From contig CAMDFN010000022.1 in assembly GCA_945897565.1 (NCBI GenBank), positions 1 through 41,102 on the forward strand: a DNA stretch of 41,102 bases, given 5' to 3'. A program made the translations under genes and the position numbers. The notes below the pieces were generated by a model. That model had not been told where the DNA came from and ran no database searches. It worked only from the letters and a program-made list of their open reading frames with translations. The stretch comes from Chryseobacterium gleum. GTDB lineage: Bacteria > Bacteroidota > Bacteroidia > Flavobacteriales_D > Crocinitomicaceae. This document shows, one piece after another, positions 1 through 7,138 of this stretch (within the stretch, counting starts at the first letter, position 1; each line of letters opens with the position of its first letter).

Positions 1-90
1 AAGTACTATAACAACAAAAAACACCAAACCACAGGCCTAAAACCCAATGTCGCTTATAACCCTTTTTATACCCAGAATCTTGCTTCTTAA
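1..90 (+). CDS. C-terminal tail of a possible IS3-type transposase (partial)
   Basis: The first frame is open from the window edge and ends at TAA 88-90, giving 29 residues that begin KYYNNKKHQTTGLKP. The pattern Y-Y-N-N-K followed by H-Q, then G-L-K-P and an aromatic residue resembles the end of the integrase catalytic region in IS3-type transposases (Y-N-x-x-R/K-x-H...L-x-P). This is recognition of a short motif only; the catalytic DDE residues would lie upstream of the window. If correct, an insertion sequence sits directly upstream of the glycosidase-like gene and its right end should fall between about 90 and 175. The alternative is an unrelated protein tail. Confidence 0.35.
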   Translation, partial: KYYNNKKHQTTGLKPNVAYNPFYTQNLAS

Positions 91-297
91 TACAACAAAT
101 ATTAACTTAGCTTACTATCATTCTTGGTCTGGTATTGGGGAGTATTATAATCATACAATCTTCTCAAACAGGTTAAAATACTTTTTTGGTTTACATTATT
201 TCAGTTAATTCCGTTCCAGTGTTTTACTCAGTTTCAAAATTACATTTCTTTAAATTCTGAGGAAAAATTCCAAGATGGGTCAAATATTTTTGAGCCG

Positions 298-2967
298 TTG
301 TTCATGAATTACATTATAAATTTCAATATAGATGTTCCAAATAATGACTATTATATTTCACCTCATTGGAATTACAGTACAATATATGCTAATCCGCCAA
401 ATACAGGTGGTGTAGATCGATTTTGTTTTTCTAGTAACAATGATAGAGCTGCAAGCCAGGTTAAACTATCTAACGATATAGATTCGATTAAAAAACTCGG
501 ATTCAATGTAATAAGAATTACACCAACGATATCTTGGGTGAATGACGAAATAGTTTATCCAACTGGAAACATTGATTCATATTTTAGTTTGTTGTCCGAA
601 TATTTTGATTTGTTGGAATCAAAAGACATGCGAGTTGTCTGGGTATTAAATGCAGATAAGGCGGTTTTTTCCAATTTAGAAAAGTATACCAATTATTTAT
701 CCCAGGTGAGTGCATACTTCAAAAATGAAAAGGCCATTTTTGCCTATGTAATTTTTGCTGAGCCATATTATATTTGGCCTAAAAGCACAAAAAATGATAA
801 ATTGTTAATTTCTAATTGGGCTAAAGAATGGTATTTCACCATGAAAGCAAATAGCCCAAGTCATTTAATAACTTTTGGAATTCAAAGTCCTGAAACAGTG
901 GTAAATTGGGACCCTAAATATTTAACATCAGATTTTTCTTCGTTTCATTTTTATTCCTATAAAAGTGATTTGAACTACACGAAAAATTTGTTGGATAGTT
1001 ATTTTTATTGGGCAAAAAATAATATTACTGATCCTTGGGTAATTGGTGAAACAGGGTATTCAGGGACAAGTTTATTACAAGAACAAAACACTTCTGTAGG
1101 AAGTGATCTCCAGCAACTAAATTTTGTAAATCATTACTTGCAAAAATCAAAAGATTGTAATTGCTCTGGTTATTCTTGGTGGCAATATCAAGAATTAGAT
1201 TGGGGGAATGATTATCCAAGAGAAAGATATTTTGGGCTAATAAATAGATATCCAAATGAAAATAAAAAGCTTGCAGCAAACTCGTTTCTTAACTATAATA
1301 ATTTGTCAAACAATTTAATTAATTGCACAAAACCAGGAGCATACTATAATGCAGAGGCATTCTCAAATAATGTTTTATTTGGAAGAGTGCTTGACCAAGA
1401 TGGTATCCCAATTAAAGATGCTGTCATAACTGGAGTCATCAATAATCAAGAGATATTCACCTATTCGGAATCCAACGGGTATTTTAATTTAAAATATAAT
1501 CAACCCGGTGTGGTATCTCAGATTTGGATATCTTATCCTGGTTACAGTGTCAAGCAGATGTATAATCCTATAAATAATTCTGTCTATCGCCTTTCAATTT
1601 TTAAATACAACAATTGGATGAAAATGTGGACAAATGATGAAACTAATTTATTTGAAAATTTATCATTGAATAATACAGAGAATTACTATAAAGGAGACTT
1701 TAATGGAGATAACAAAGAAGATATTTTACTTGTAAAGGGGTCAAATAATAATTTAATAATAAATCTATATAGTTTTATTTATGGTCAATTTAAACTTATT
1801 TGGTCAAACAATGGACAACCAAATATGGGCCATGTTTATGTGTATTCAAACTCAGAATTCATTATTGGTGATTTTTTGAATAGTGGTAAAGATCAGGTTT
1901 TAATTAAAACTAATGGTAATTTAAATCTTCTAGGGTTTAATGCTAATAATTGGCAATCAGTATGGAATAATAATTCCAACATTGGATGGATTAATGGCTG
2001 GCACATTCTCTCTAATGATGTTTTTAAAGTTGGTGATTTTAATGGTGATTCTAAAGACGATCTTATGTGTGTCCAAAAAAATAGCGGGATGAATTTTTGT
2101 AACATATACACGTTCAATTCTCAAAACAATAATTGGGATTATTTATGGACTAATAACGGCAATAATTGGATAGGAGAATGGAATATTGGCCCTAATGATT
2201 TATTTTATATTGCTGATATCAATGGTGATTCTCGGTCTGATTTAATTTGTTGTCAAGTAGGGGGCAATTCTGATTGGATTACTATGTTGAGATTTAACCA
2301 GGGTTGGAATAGATTATGGAGTAATAATGGCAATCCAAATGTTGGAGTTTACCCCTATAGGAATAAATTGATTCCGGGTAATTTTGATACAGATGCCTCA
2401 GACGAAATTCTCGGGATTAGTACATGGGCAACAAAATTTGATTTTGAAGCATCAAATTTAAACTGGAATTGGAGTACATACAATTCTGCGAAATTTTCAG
2501 ATTGGAATGTAAATACTTCTTCAAAAATGTTTTTCTTCAGACCTATACAATTTGCTCCAGATTATCTCTTTACTCAAAATAGCATCAACGCAATTTCAAA
2601 GATAAATTTGTATTCCATGAATTATCTAATCCAAGGATCTACTACAAAGTTAAAATCCGATAACATCTTTACAAGTATAAAAGAAAACGAGAATGACAAA
2701 AAACAAATGGTTGAAAGACAAATAAAAGTTGTCCCTAATGTAAACGATGGCAAATTTGTTATTAATTTCAATAGTGATATCAACTTGCCATTAACAATTG
2801 AAATATCAAGCTCAAATGGTCAGCTGGTTTATAAAGAAGAAATAGAATCAAGTAACGGTCGAAATGAAATAATGTTTAATTTGAATAATTTGAATTCTGG
2901 ATTATATTATATTAGGCTATTCGGAAAAACAGGAAGTTTTTTCTCAAAAATGACAATATTGAATTAA
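298..2967 (+). CDS. Secreted GH-A (GH5-like) glycosidase with FG-GAP-like repeats and T9SS sorting domain
   Basis: Multidomain secreted protein. Residues 1-330 look like a clan GH-A (GH5-like) TIM barrel: an acid/base Glu in FAEPYY and a nucleophile Glu in WVIGETGYSG. A carboxypeptidase-regulatory-like beta domain follows (about 360-430, FGRVLDQDG...), then four FG-GAP/VCBS-like units with calcium-type loops (GDFNGDNKED, GDFLNSGKD, GDFNGDSKDD, ADINGDSRSD). The end is a T9SS sorting domain starting VPNVNDGKF, a variant of the usual PNP. The likely role is surface or extracellular polysaccharide binding or hydrolysis; the substrate is unknown. The start is a problem: the frame is open back to 151 and encodes a good signal peptide from about 172 (KILFWFTLFQ...) to about 231, yet there is no ATG, GTG or TTG in front of it. 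The given start (TTG 298; ATG 304 also possible) would make a protein without a signal peptide. Very AT-rich compared with the next gene. Confidence 0.8.
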   Translation: MFMNYIINFNIDVPNNDYYISPHWNYSTIYANPPNTGGVDRFCFSSNNDRAASQVKLSNDIDSIKKLGFNVIRITPTISWVNDEIVYPTGNIDSYFSLLSEYFDLLESKDMRVVWVLNADKAVFSNLEKYTNYLSQVSAYFKNEKAIFAYVIFAEPYYIWPKSTKNDKLLISNWAKEWYFTMKANSPSHLITFGIQSPETVVNWDPKYLTSDFSSFHFYSYKSDLNYTKNLLDSYFYWAKNNITDPWVIGETGYSGTSLLQEQNTSVGSDLQQLNFVNHYLQKSKDCNCSGYSWWQYQELDWGNDYPRERYFGLINRYPNENKKLAANSFLNYNNLSNNLINCTKPGAYYNAEAFSNNVLFGRVLDQDGIPIKDAVITGVINNQEIFTYSESNGYFNLKYNQPGVVSQIWISYPGYSVKQMYNPINNSVYRLSIFKYNNWMKMWTNDETNLFENLSLNNTENYYKGDFNGDNKEDILLVKGSNNNLIINLYSFIYGQFKLIWSNNGQPNMGHVYVYSNSEFIIGDFLNSGKDQVLIKTNGNLNLLGFNANNWQSVWNNNSNIGWINGWHILSNDVFKVGDFNGDSKDDLMCVQKNSGMNFCNIYTFNSQNNNWDYLWTNNGNNWIGEWNIGPNDLFYIADINGDSRSDLICCQVGGNSDWITMLRFNQGWNRLWSNNGNPNVGVYPYRNKLIPGNFDTDASDEILGISTWATKFDFEASNLNWNWSTYNSAKFSDWNVNTSSKMFFFRPIQFAPDYLFTQNSINAISKINLYSMNYLIQGSTTKLKSDNIFTSIKENENDKKQMVERQIKVVPNVNDGKFVINFNSDINLPLTIEISSSNGQLVYKEEIESSNGRNEIMFNLNNLNSGLYYIRLFGKTGSFFSKMTILN

Positions 2968-2969
2968 TT

Positions 2970-3824
2970 ATGCTTAAAAAACTCTACCGCTTTTTAGCGC
3001 CTAAATGGCAGGTGCTGTATATGGAATACAAAGTGCAGTTCAAGCCGCGTTATGGCCATGGGAAGCCTCCTCATCAAGGGCTTTACGATTACATTAATTC
3101 ACAGCGTTCACATTTTGAAGAAATAATTGATGTCGCCTTGAGCCATCGGGAGTATTTTGCAACAATTCCCAAGCATCAGCTGCCGTCTGATCAAATTACA
3201 CCCTACTATATCAATGGGTTTCTTCCGGGCTTAGATATTGTGGCCATGTATGCCATTATTTCGCACTTCAAACCGGCGCAATATATTGAGGTAGGGTCGG
3301 GTAATTCGACAAAAGTGGCTTATAGCGCCATTCAAAACAATGGCTTAGCAACCCAAATTATTTCAATAGATCCGCAACCAAGGGCCGAAATAGATCAGTT
3401 GGCAAATCAGGTCATTAGAAAACCATTTGAAGACACAGATTTTAGTTTGGTTTTCAGCATGAAAGAAAACGATGTTTTGTTCATTGATAACTCTCATCGC
3501 ATGTTGCCCAATTCTGATTCAACGGTTTTCTTCTTAGAAGTATTGCCACAGCTTTCTAGCGGCGTTATTGTACACATCCACGACATTTACTTACCTTACG
3601 ACTACCCGCAATTTATGTGCGATCGCTTTTACTCTGAGCAATACGGTTTGGCTATTTTCTTATTGGCGAATCCGTCGAAATATAAACTTTTGATGGCCAA
3701 TTACTTCATTTCTGAAGATCCTGAACTGAGCAAACAACTGGAACCGATTTTCAACCAAGAGCAACTCAAAGGAGTTGAAAGACATGGTGGTTCGTTTTGG
3801 TTTCAGGTTAAGAAGTCAGTTTAA
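2970..3824 (+). CDS. Class I SAM-dependent methyltransferase
   Basis: 284 residues. SAM-binding motif I is seen as YIEVGSGNST (E107-VGSGNS), followed by the acidic ribose-binding strand ISIDPQPRAEI and the later strand VLFIDNSH, a Rossmann methyltransferase pattern of the Methyltransf_24 kind. No signal peptide, so cytoplasmic. The ATG starts two bases after the stop of the glycosidase-like gene, which implies co-transcription, yet its base composition is clearly less AT-rich than that gene. Related proteins are often found in polysaccharide and O-antigen clusters, but the substrate cannot be read from the sequence. The family is well supported; the function is open. Confidence 0.85.
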   Translation: MLKKLYRFLAPKWQVLYMEYKVQFKPRYGHGKPPHQGLYDYINSQRSHFEEIIDVALSHREYFATIPKHQLPSDQITPYYINGFLPGLDIVAMYAIISHFKPAQYIEVGSGNSTKVAYSAIQNNGLATQIISIDPQPRAEIDQLANQVIRKPFEDTDFSLVFSMKENDVLFIDNSHRMLPNSDSTVFFLEVLPQLSSGVIVHIHDIYLPYDYPQFMCDRFYSEQYGLAIFLLANPSKYKLLMANYFISEDPELSKQLEPIFNQEQLKGVERHGGSFWFQVKKSV

Positions 3825-3858
3825 AAACAAAAAACAAGCACCTATAATTATACTCTGT

Positions 3859-4578
3859 TTATCTATATCTTGAGAATCTTCGCAACTTTGAGGCTGCTTC
3901 TTTCTCTTGAATTTCATCCAAGATTTCTTGATTGGTTCTTGGTTTATAGAGTCCATCAAGGATGCTCAGGCGTATGAGCTCATTGGAGGATTTTACGTCG
4001 TATGCTCTTAAAATCCTTAATCGATCATTTTCAATTGTTTTTCTTGCCAGACTTAATCGATCTCCAATTTCTTTGCTTGTTAGTCCGTCACAAATAAATC
4101 TAATTATTTGCACATCTCTTTCGGAGAATTGATGTGGGTTGTTTTTATTTGGAGCTTTCATTTCTTCAAATATGACCTTTTCGGCAAATTCAGAAACATA
4201 CCTGCCTTTTTCCATCACTTGCTGAATAGCTTGAGTAATCTCTTGGATTTTACTCGTTTTTAGGAGATACGCAGACACACCTTCTTTGATAAGCTCCATC
4301 GCAATATCTGGATCGCGGTGTGTAGTGAGCATGATAACGTGAACATCTGGGTGTGATAATTTTAGTTTGCGAAAGGTTTTAATCCCATCAAGGACCGGCA
4401 TTTCAATATCTAAAAAAACAATATCGATCTTATGTTTCGGTAATTCATCTAAGAAAGCCTGACCATTTTCGGCGCTAAATACAAATTCAACATTTGGAAT
4501 GTTACCTATAATACTAACAAGACCATCCCGAACAATATGTTGATCTTCAACTAATGCAAATTTTATACATTCAGCCAT
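3859..4578 (-). CDS. NarL/LuxR-family response regulator
   Basis: 239 residues. An N-terminal receiver domain has acidic pocket E11/D12, phospho-acceptor D57 (FLDIEMP), switch T85/T86 (MLTTHRD) and K106 (YLLKTSK). A C-terminal LuxR-type helix-turn-helix follows (about 150-215: FSERDVQIIRFICDGLTSKE...RKTIENDRLRIL). It should bind DNA as a phosphorylated dimer. It is the last gene of a four-gene operon and begins one base after the histidine kinase stop. All key residues are present, so it should be active. Candidate target sites are the repeated GGTAT/ATACC elements at 6359-6414, 9187-9214 and 16939-16973 (inference). Confidence 0.93.
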   Translation of the reverse strand: MAECIKFALVEDQHIVRDGLVSIIGNIPNVEFVFSAENGQAFLDELPKHKIDIVFLDIEMPVLDGIKTFRKLKLSHPDVHVIMLTTHRDPDIAMELIKEGVSAYLLKTSKIQEITQAIQQVMEKGRYVSEFAEKVIFEEMKAPNKNNPHQFSERDVQIIRFICDGLTSKEIGDRLSLARKTIENDRLRILRAYDVKSSNELIRLSILDGLYKPRTNQEILDEIQEKEAASKLRRFSRYR

Positions 4579-4579
4579 A

Positions 4580-5383
4580 TTATGATAAATTTAGTGTTGT
4601 ATTTAGAAGAATCTCACCGTTTATTTTATTTCTGGTAAAATGTAATTGACCGTTTATCAAATGAAGTCTATATTGAATATTCATTAGGCCTAGACTATCA
4701 GATTCCTGTGAGAATTTTTCATAATCATTTTGAGACAAAGCCAGCCCGTTATGTTTTATGTGCAATTGTAATTGATTACCATCTAAGCTTAGCACTATAT
4801 CTACTTTCTCGGGCCTACTGTGCTTCATTAAATTTGTAATCAATTCACTTGATATGTAGAAGAAATGGATCATTTTATTCTCTTCAATTTCCAAATCTTC
4901 AGGAAGATTAGTTTTGTAGGTGTATTCGGTTGCTAGATGCCCCATTTTTTGAGAAATGGTTTTTTCTAAGGCTTTTGACAAGCCGAACTTCACCAAATAA
5001 TGAGGCACTAAACCCTTTGTAATTGCACGCAGTTGTTCATTGCCTAAATCCAGGAGATTAGCAGCCTTAGTCACATAATTTTGATCATCCTCGTTGTTTT
5101 CTTCTAGAGCTGCCAAAGAAAGATTAAGTTGCGCCATTGATAATATGCCTCCAACCTCATCGTGTAATTTTCGTGCAATTTCACTTCTTTCATTCTCCTG
5201 AGTTGTTATTGCAATGCCAACTTTTTCGAGCTCTTTTTTTTCGAGTTCTTCTTTGAGTAGAGCAGCACCAAGGAGTTTGATGCTGCGATTTTTTCTTGTG
5301 AGATTTACAATGCTCAAGCCAAGTGCTATCAACATAAGCATTCCTAATGTTATTACGATATTTAACTCATTCTCTTGGACCAT
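4580..5383 (-). CDS. Sensor histidine kinase (HisKA_3/HATPase, NarX-like)
   Basis: 267 residues: one N-terminal membrane helix (about 8-27), a short coiled-coil linker, the dimerisation/phosphotransfer segment with H74 in EIARKLHDEVGG, and a HATPase_c domain with an N-box-like ELITNLMKHS and a G-box-like DSLGLMNIQYRL. The D-box reads HNGLAL where most kinases have D-x-G, so the adenine-contacting Asp appears replaced. This may be a subfamily trait or lower ATP affinity. There is no extracytoplasmic sensor domain of its own, so input probably comes from the membrane protein encoded just upstream, whose 3' end overlaps this gene by 22 bases. Its partner is the downstream response regulator. Confidence 0.9.
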   Translation of the reverse strand: MVQENELNIVITLGMLMLIALGLSIVNLTRKNRSIKLLGAALLKEELEKKELEKVGIAITTQENERSEIARKLHDEVGGILSMAQLNLSLAALEENNEDDQNYVTKAANLLDLGNEQLRAITKGLVPHYLVKFGLSKALEKTISQKMGHLATEYTYKTNLPEDLEIEENKMIHFFYISSELITNLMKHSRPEKVDIVLSLDGNQLQLHIKHNGLALSQNDYEKFSQESDSLGLMNIQYRLHLINGQLHFTRNKINGEILLNTTLNLS

Positions 5384-6006
5384 ATTATTTTAGCTATTGC
5401 AATATTAAAGAATATGTTAAAAATGAGCATTATATATGTTGCCATATTGGAAACTTGACTTCTTTGAATTAAAAAACTTAGGAAAAGATAATAACCAAGT
5501 AGTACCAGATAAAGAACAAATACAGCACTAACTAATTTGTCTTCCTCTTTAGATATATTTTCTAGATTTAAAATTTGAATACTTAACAGGATAATTACCA
5601 CGAAGGTTATGAATGAGCTAAAAAGACAAGGTTGATAAAGATTTGATGTTAGGAATAAATCGAATAGAAACACCAAAAATCCTAAGAGATAATATATTTT
5701 TAATAACCTATTAGAATATATAGAGTCAAAAAATTTAAGAACAATAACGTAAGTAATTAAAACAGAAAAATGGACAATAGGAAATGAATTTTTAATTGCA
5801 AAGGAAAGTAGCAGAATTCCAAGTTCAGTTAATAATCGGAATGATACAAAATAAAATAGATATCTAAATTTCTTATTTTTCTTGACTAGTTCTAGTCTTG
5901 TTTTTTCAATATAAAGACTTAAAGGTATAAAGCCCGATGCAACTGATATGTAGTATACTAAATATAAAAAGTCGTTCAAGAGTTCAAAGGACTTGTTATA
6001 CCACAA
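5362..6006 (-). CDS. Polytopic membrane protein of the two-component operon
   Basis: 214 residues, almost entirely hydrophobic, with about six or seven predicted membrane helices (for example YLVYYISVASGFIPLSLYI near the N-terminus and YIMLIFNIFFNIAIAKIIW at the C-terminus) and a short charged loop (ENISKEEDKLV). I do not recognise a named family. It overlaps the 104-aa gene upstream by 31 bases and the histidine kinase downstream by 22 bases, so translation is very likely coupled and it may act as the membrane sensor for the kinase, which has only one helix. That role is inferred from context alone. Confidence 0.8.
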   Translation of the reverse strand: MWYNKSFELLNDFLYLVYYISVASGFIPLSLYIEKTRLELVKKNKKFRYLFYFVSFRLLTELGILLLSFAIKNSFPIVHFSVLITYVIVLKFFDSIYSNRLLKIYYLLGFLVFLFDLFLTSNLYQPCLFSSFITFVVIILLSIQILNLENISKEEDKLVSAVFVLYLVLLGYYLFLSFLIQRSQVSNMATYIMLIFNIFFNIAIAKIIWSKRMS

Positions 6007-6290
6007 TCTACAGGACAGATAACCATGCCATCTGCAATTAATCCAGTATACATGTCATCTTTGTTTTCATTAATACCCGTTACAACTAGTGTTGTTTCTC
6101 CTTGATTATTTTTTCCATAATAAATACGAAGTCCTTCACAATCATTTTGATCAAGTATTCGTGCAATAAAATCTTTAGAAATTGCATAAGCAATTGTTTC
6201 ACCCGGTTGAATAGTTGCTCTATAGCTCGCAGTCATTTGTGCTGCTTCATCTAACGTAATAAATTCTCCCATTTGATCAGTTGTAGACAT
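5976..6290 (-). CDS. Small conserved hypothetical protein, first gene of the two-component operon
   Basis: 104 residues, no signal peptide or membrane helix. The pattern GEFITLDEA...IQPGETIAYA...DCEGLRIYYG...GLIADGMVICPVDCG resembles a small protein family I have seen in Flavobacteriia with no assigned function (from memory). It has a conserved-looking CxxxC near the end (CPVDC), which could bind metal or form a disulfide. It is the first gene of the operon and overlaps the membrane-protein gene by 31 bases. It could be a cytoplasmic modulator of the sensor or the product whose level the system controls. Real gene likely; function unknown. Confidence 0.75.
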   Translation of the reverse strand: MSTTDQMGEFITLDEAAQMTASYRATIQPGETIAYAISKDFIARILDQNDCEGLRIYYGKNNQGETTLVVTGINENKDDMYTGLIADGMVICPVDCGITSPLNS

Positions 6291-6330
6291 ATCTTTTATT
6301 TTAAAATTAGTAATTAGATTTTTTCTTTCC

Positions 6331-6338
6331 CAAAAATA
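6331..6338 (-). promoter_or_regulatory. Promoter -7 box of the two-component operon
   Basis: On the minus strand this reads TATTTTTG, a full match to the Bacteroidota -7 consensus TAnnTTTG, about 40 bases before the ATG at 6290. No TTG is found at the expected -33 spacing. The repeated GGTAAT elements lie there instead, which suits an activator-dependent promoter. Confidence 0.5.
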
Positions 6339-6358
6339 TGTTTTTGATGAAAAATTCA

Positions 6359-6414
6359 GGTAATATCAATGCATGGATAGGGTAATATTCCTTTAATAAA
6401 AAGGTGTAATTACC
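6359..6414. promoter_or_regulatory. Three 22-bp-phased GGTAAT-type repeats (candidate regulator sites)
   Basis: GGTAATAT at 6359, GGTAATAT at 6381 and GGTGTAAT at 6403 lie exactly 22 bp apart on the plus strand. The last forms GGTGTAATTACC. They sit just upstream of the -7 box of the two-component operon. Related paired elements occur upstream of the M4 and S8 protease genes. Likely binding site for the response regulator (inferred). Confidence 0.5.
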
Positions 6415-6481
6415 TTTTTTGGGTTTAATTTACTTCAAGAAAAAAAATTACAGAATATTCATAGAGTGTCAGGCTTATTTC

Positions 6482-7135
6482 TTAAAAATGAAAACTTAAG
6501 CCTACTTTTAAAGATAAATCAAAGCGGTTGGGATAGTTAGGGTGTAATTCAGGGTACTCATTAAGTTCTTTGTGGTTAACATAATAGAAGGTGGTCCTTA
6601 AATCTAATATAGAATAAAAACTGAAATTTTTGCTGAGTTTATATCTCAGACCGGTAAAAGTATTTATCCCAAAATTAGATTCCTTATACCCGTGTGTATA
6701 ATGTAATGGTGATGGTACCGTATACTGGTATACATTGCCTACTCTATAACTTACTCCTGCGCCTAGGATAAATGATGATTTTTGAGTGAGCACTAAATTT
6801 CGGTTGTATTTTATTCCGTATGTACTCAGCACTCTTCTATCTACATCTCCAAATTGGTGCTTACTCTTGAATTTCTCATATTTATTGGCAAGCCTATCTG
6901 CTTCTAAAGCAATACTACTTTTTTGATTCAAAGCATATGCATAACTCAAACCATTTGACCCTAAAAACACACCATGAAACAACCCTTGGTCCTTAGAAGT
7001 GAAATTAAAATTCATGAGCGGCGTGTTGTCGAAGAATGAATGAATCAGACCTGATTGAATCGATATAGCGTGTCTCAATTGAGAGCGTGAAATAAAGGAA
7101 ATTAAAATAATGGCTGATGTCAGGTACAATCGCAT
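6482..7135 (-). CDS. Outer-membrane beta-barrel protein
   Basis: 217 residues: an N-terminal signal peptide (MRLYLTSAIILISFISRS) and then alternating beta-strand patterns with aromatic ends, finishing in LKVGLSFHF, the terminal aromatic signature of an outer-membrane barrel. Segments such as GIKYNRNLVLTQKSSFILGAG look like hairpin strands of an eight-to-ten-stranded OmpW/OmpA-type barrel. It starts three bases after the M4 protease stop, so the two are co-transcribed. Specific function unknown. Confidence 0.75.
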   Translation of the reverse strand: MRLYLTSAIILISFISRSQLRHAISIQSGLIHSFFDNTPLMNFNFTSKDQGLFHGVFLGSNGLSYAYALNQKSSIALEADRLANKYEKFKSKHQFGDVDRRVLSTYGIKYNRNLVLTQKSSFILGAGVSYRVGNVYQYTVPSPLHYTHGYKESNFGINTFTGLRYKLSKNFSFYSILDLRTTFYYVNHKELNEYPELHPNYPNRFDLSLKVGLSFHF

Positions 7136-7138
7136 AAA

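Noticed and set aside
47..208. A 53-codon plus-strand frame starting at ATG 47
   Set aside because: It overlaps the transposase-like tail and the signal-peptide-coding frame, and its sequence has no protein-like pattern.
6403..6425. GGTGTAATTACC followed by T6 as a rho-independent terminator
   Set aside because: The stem is at most three pairs and there is no upstream gene end that needs it; the regulatory reading is better.
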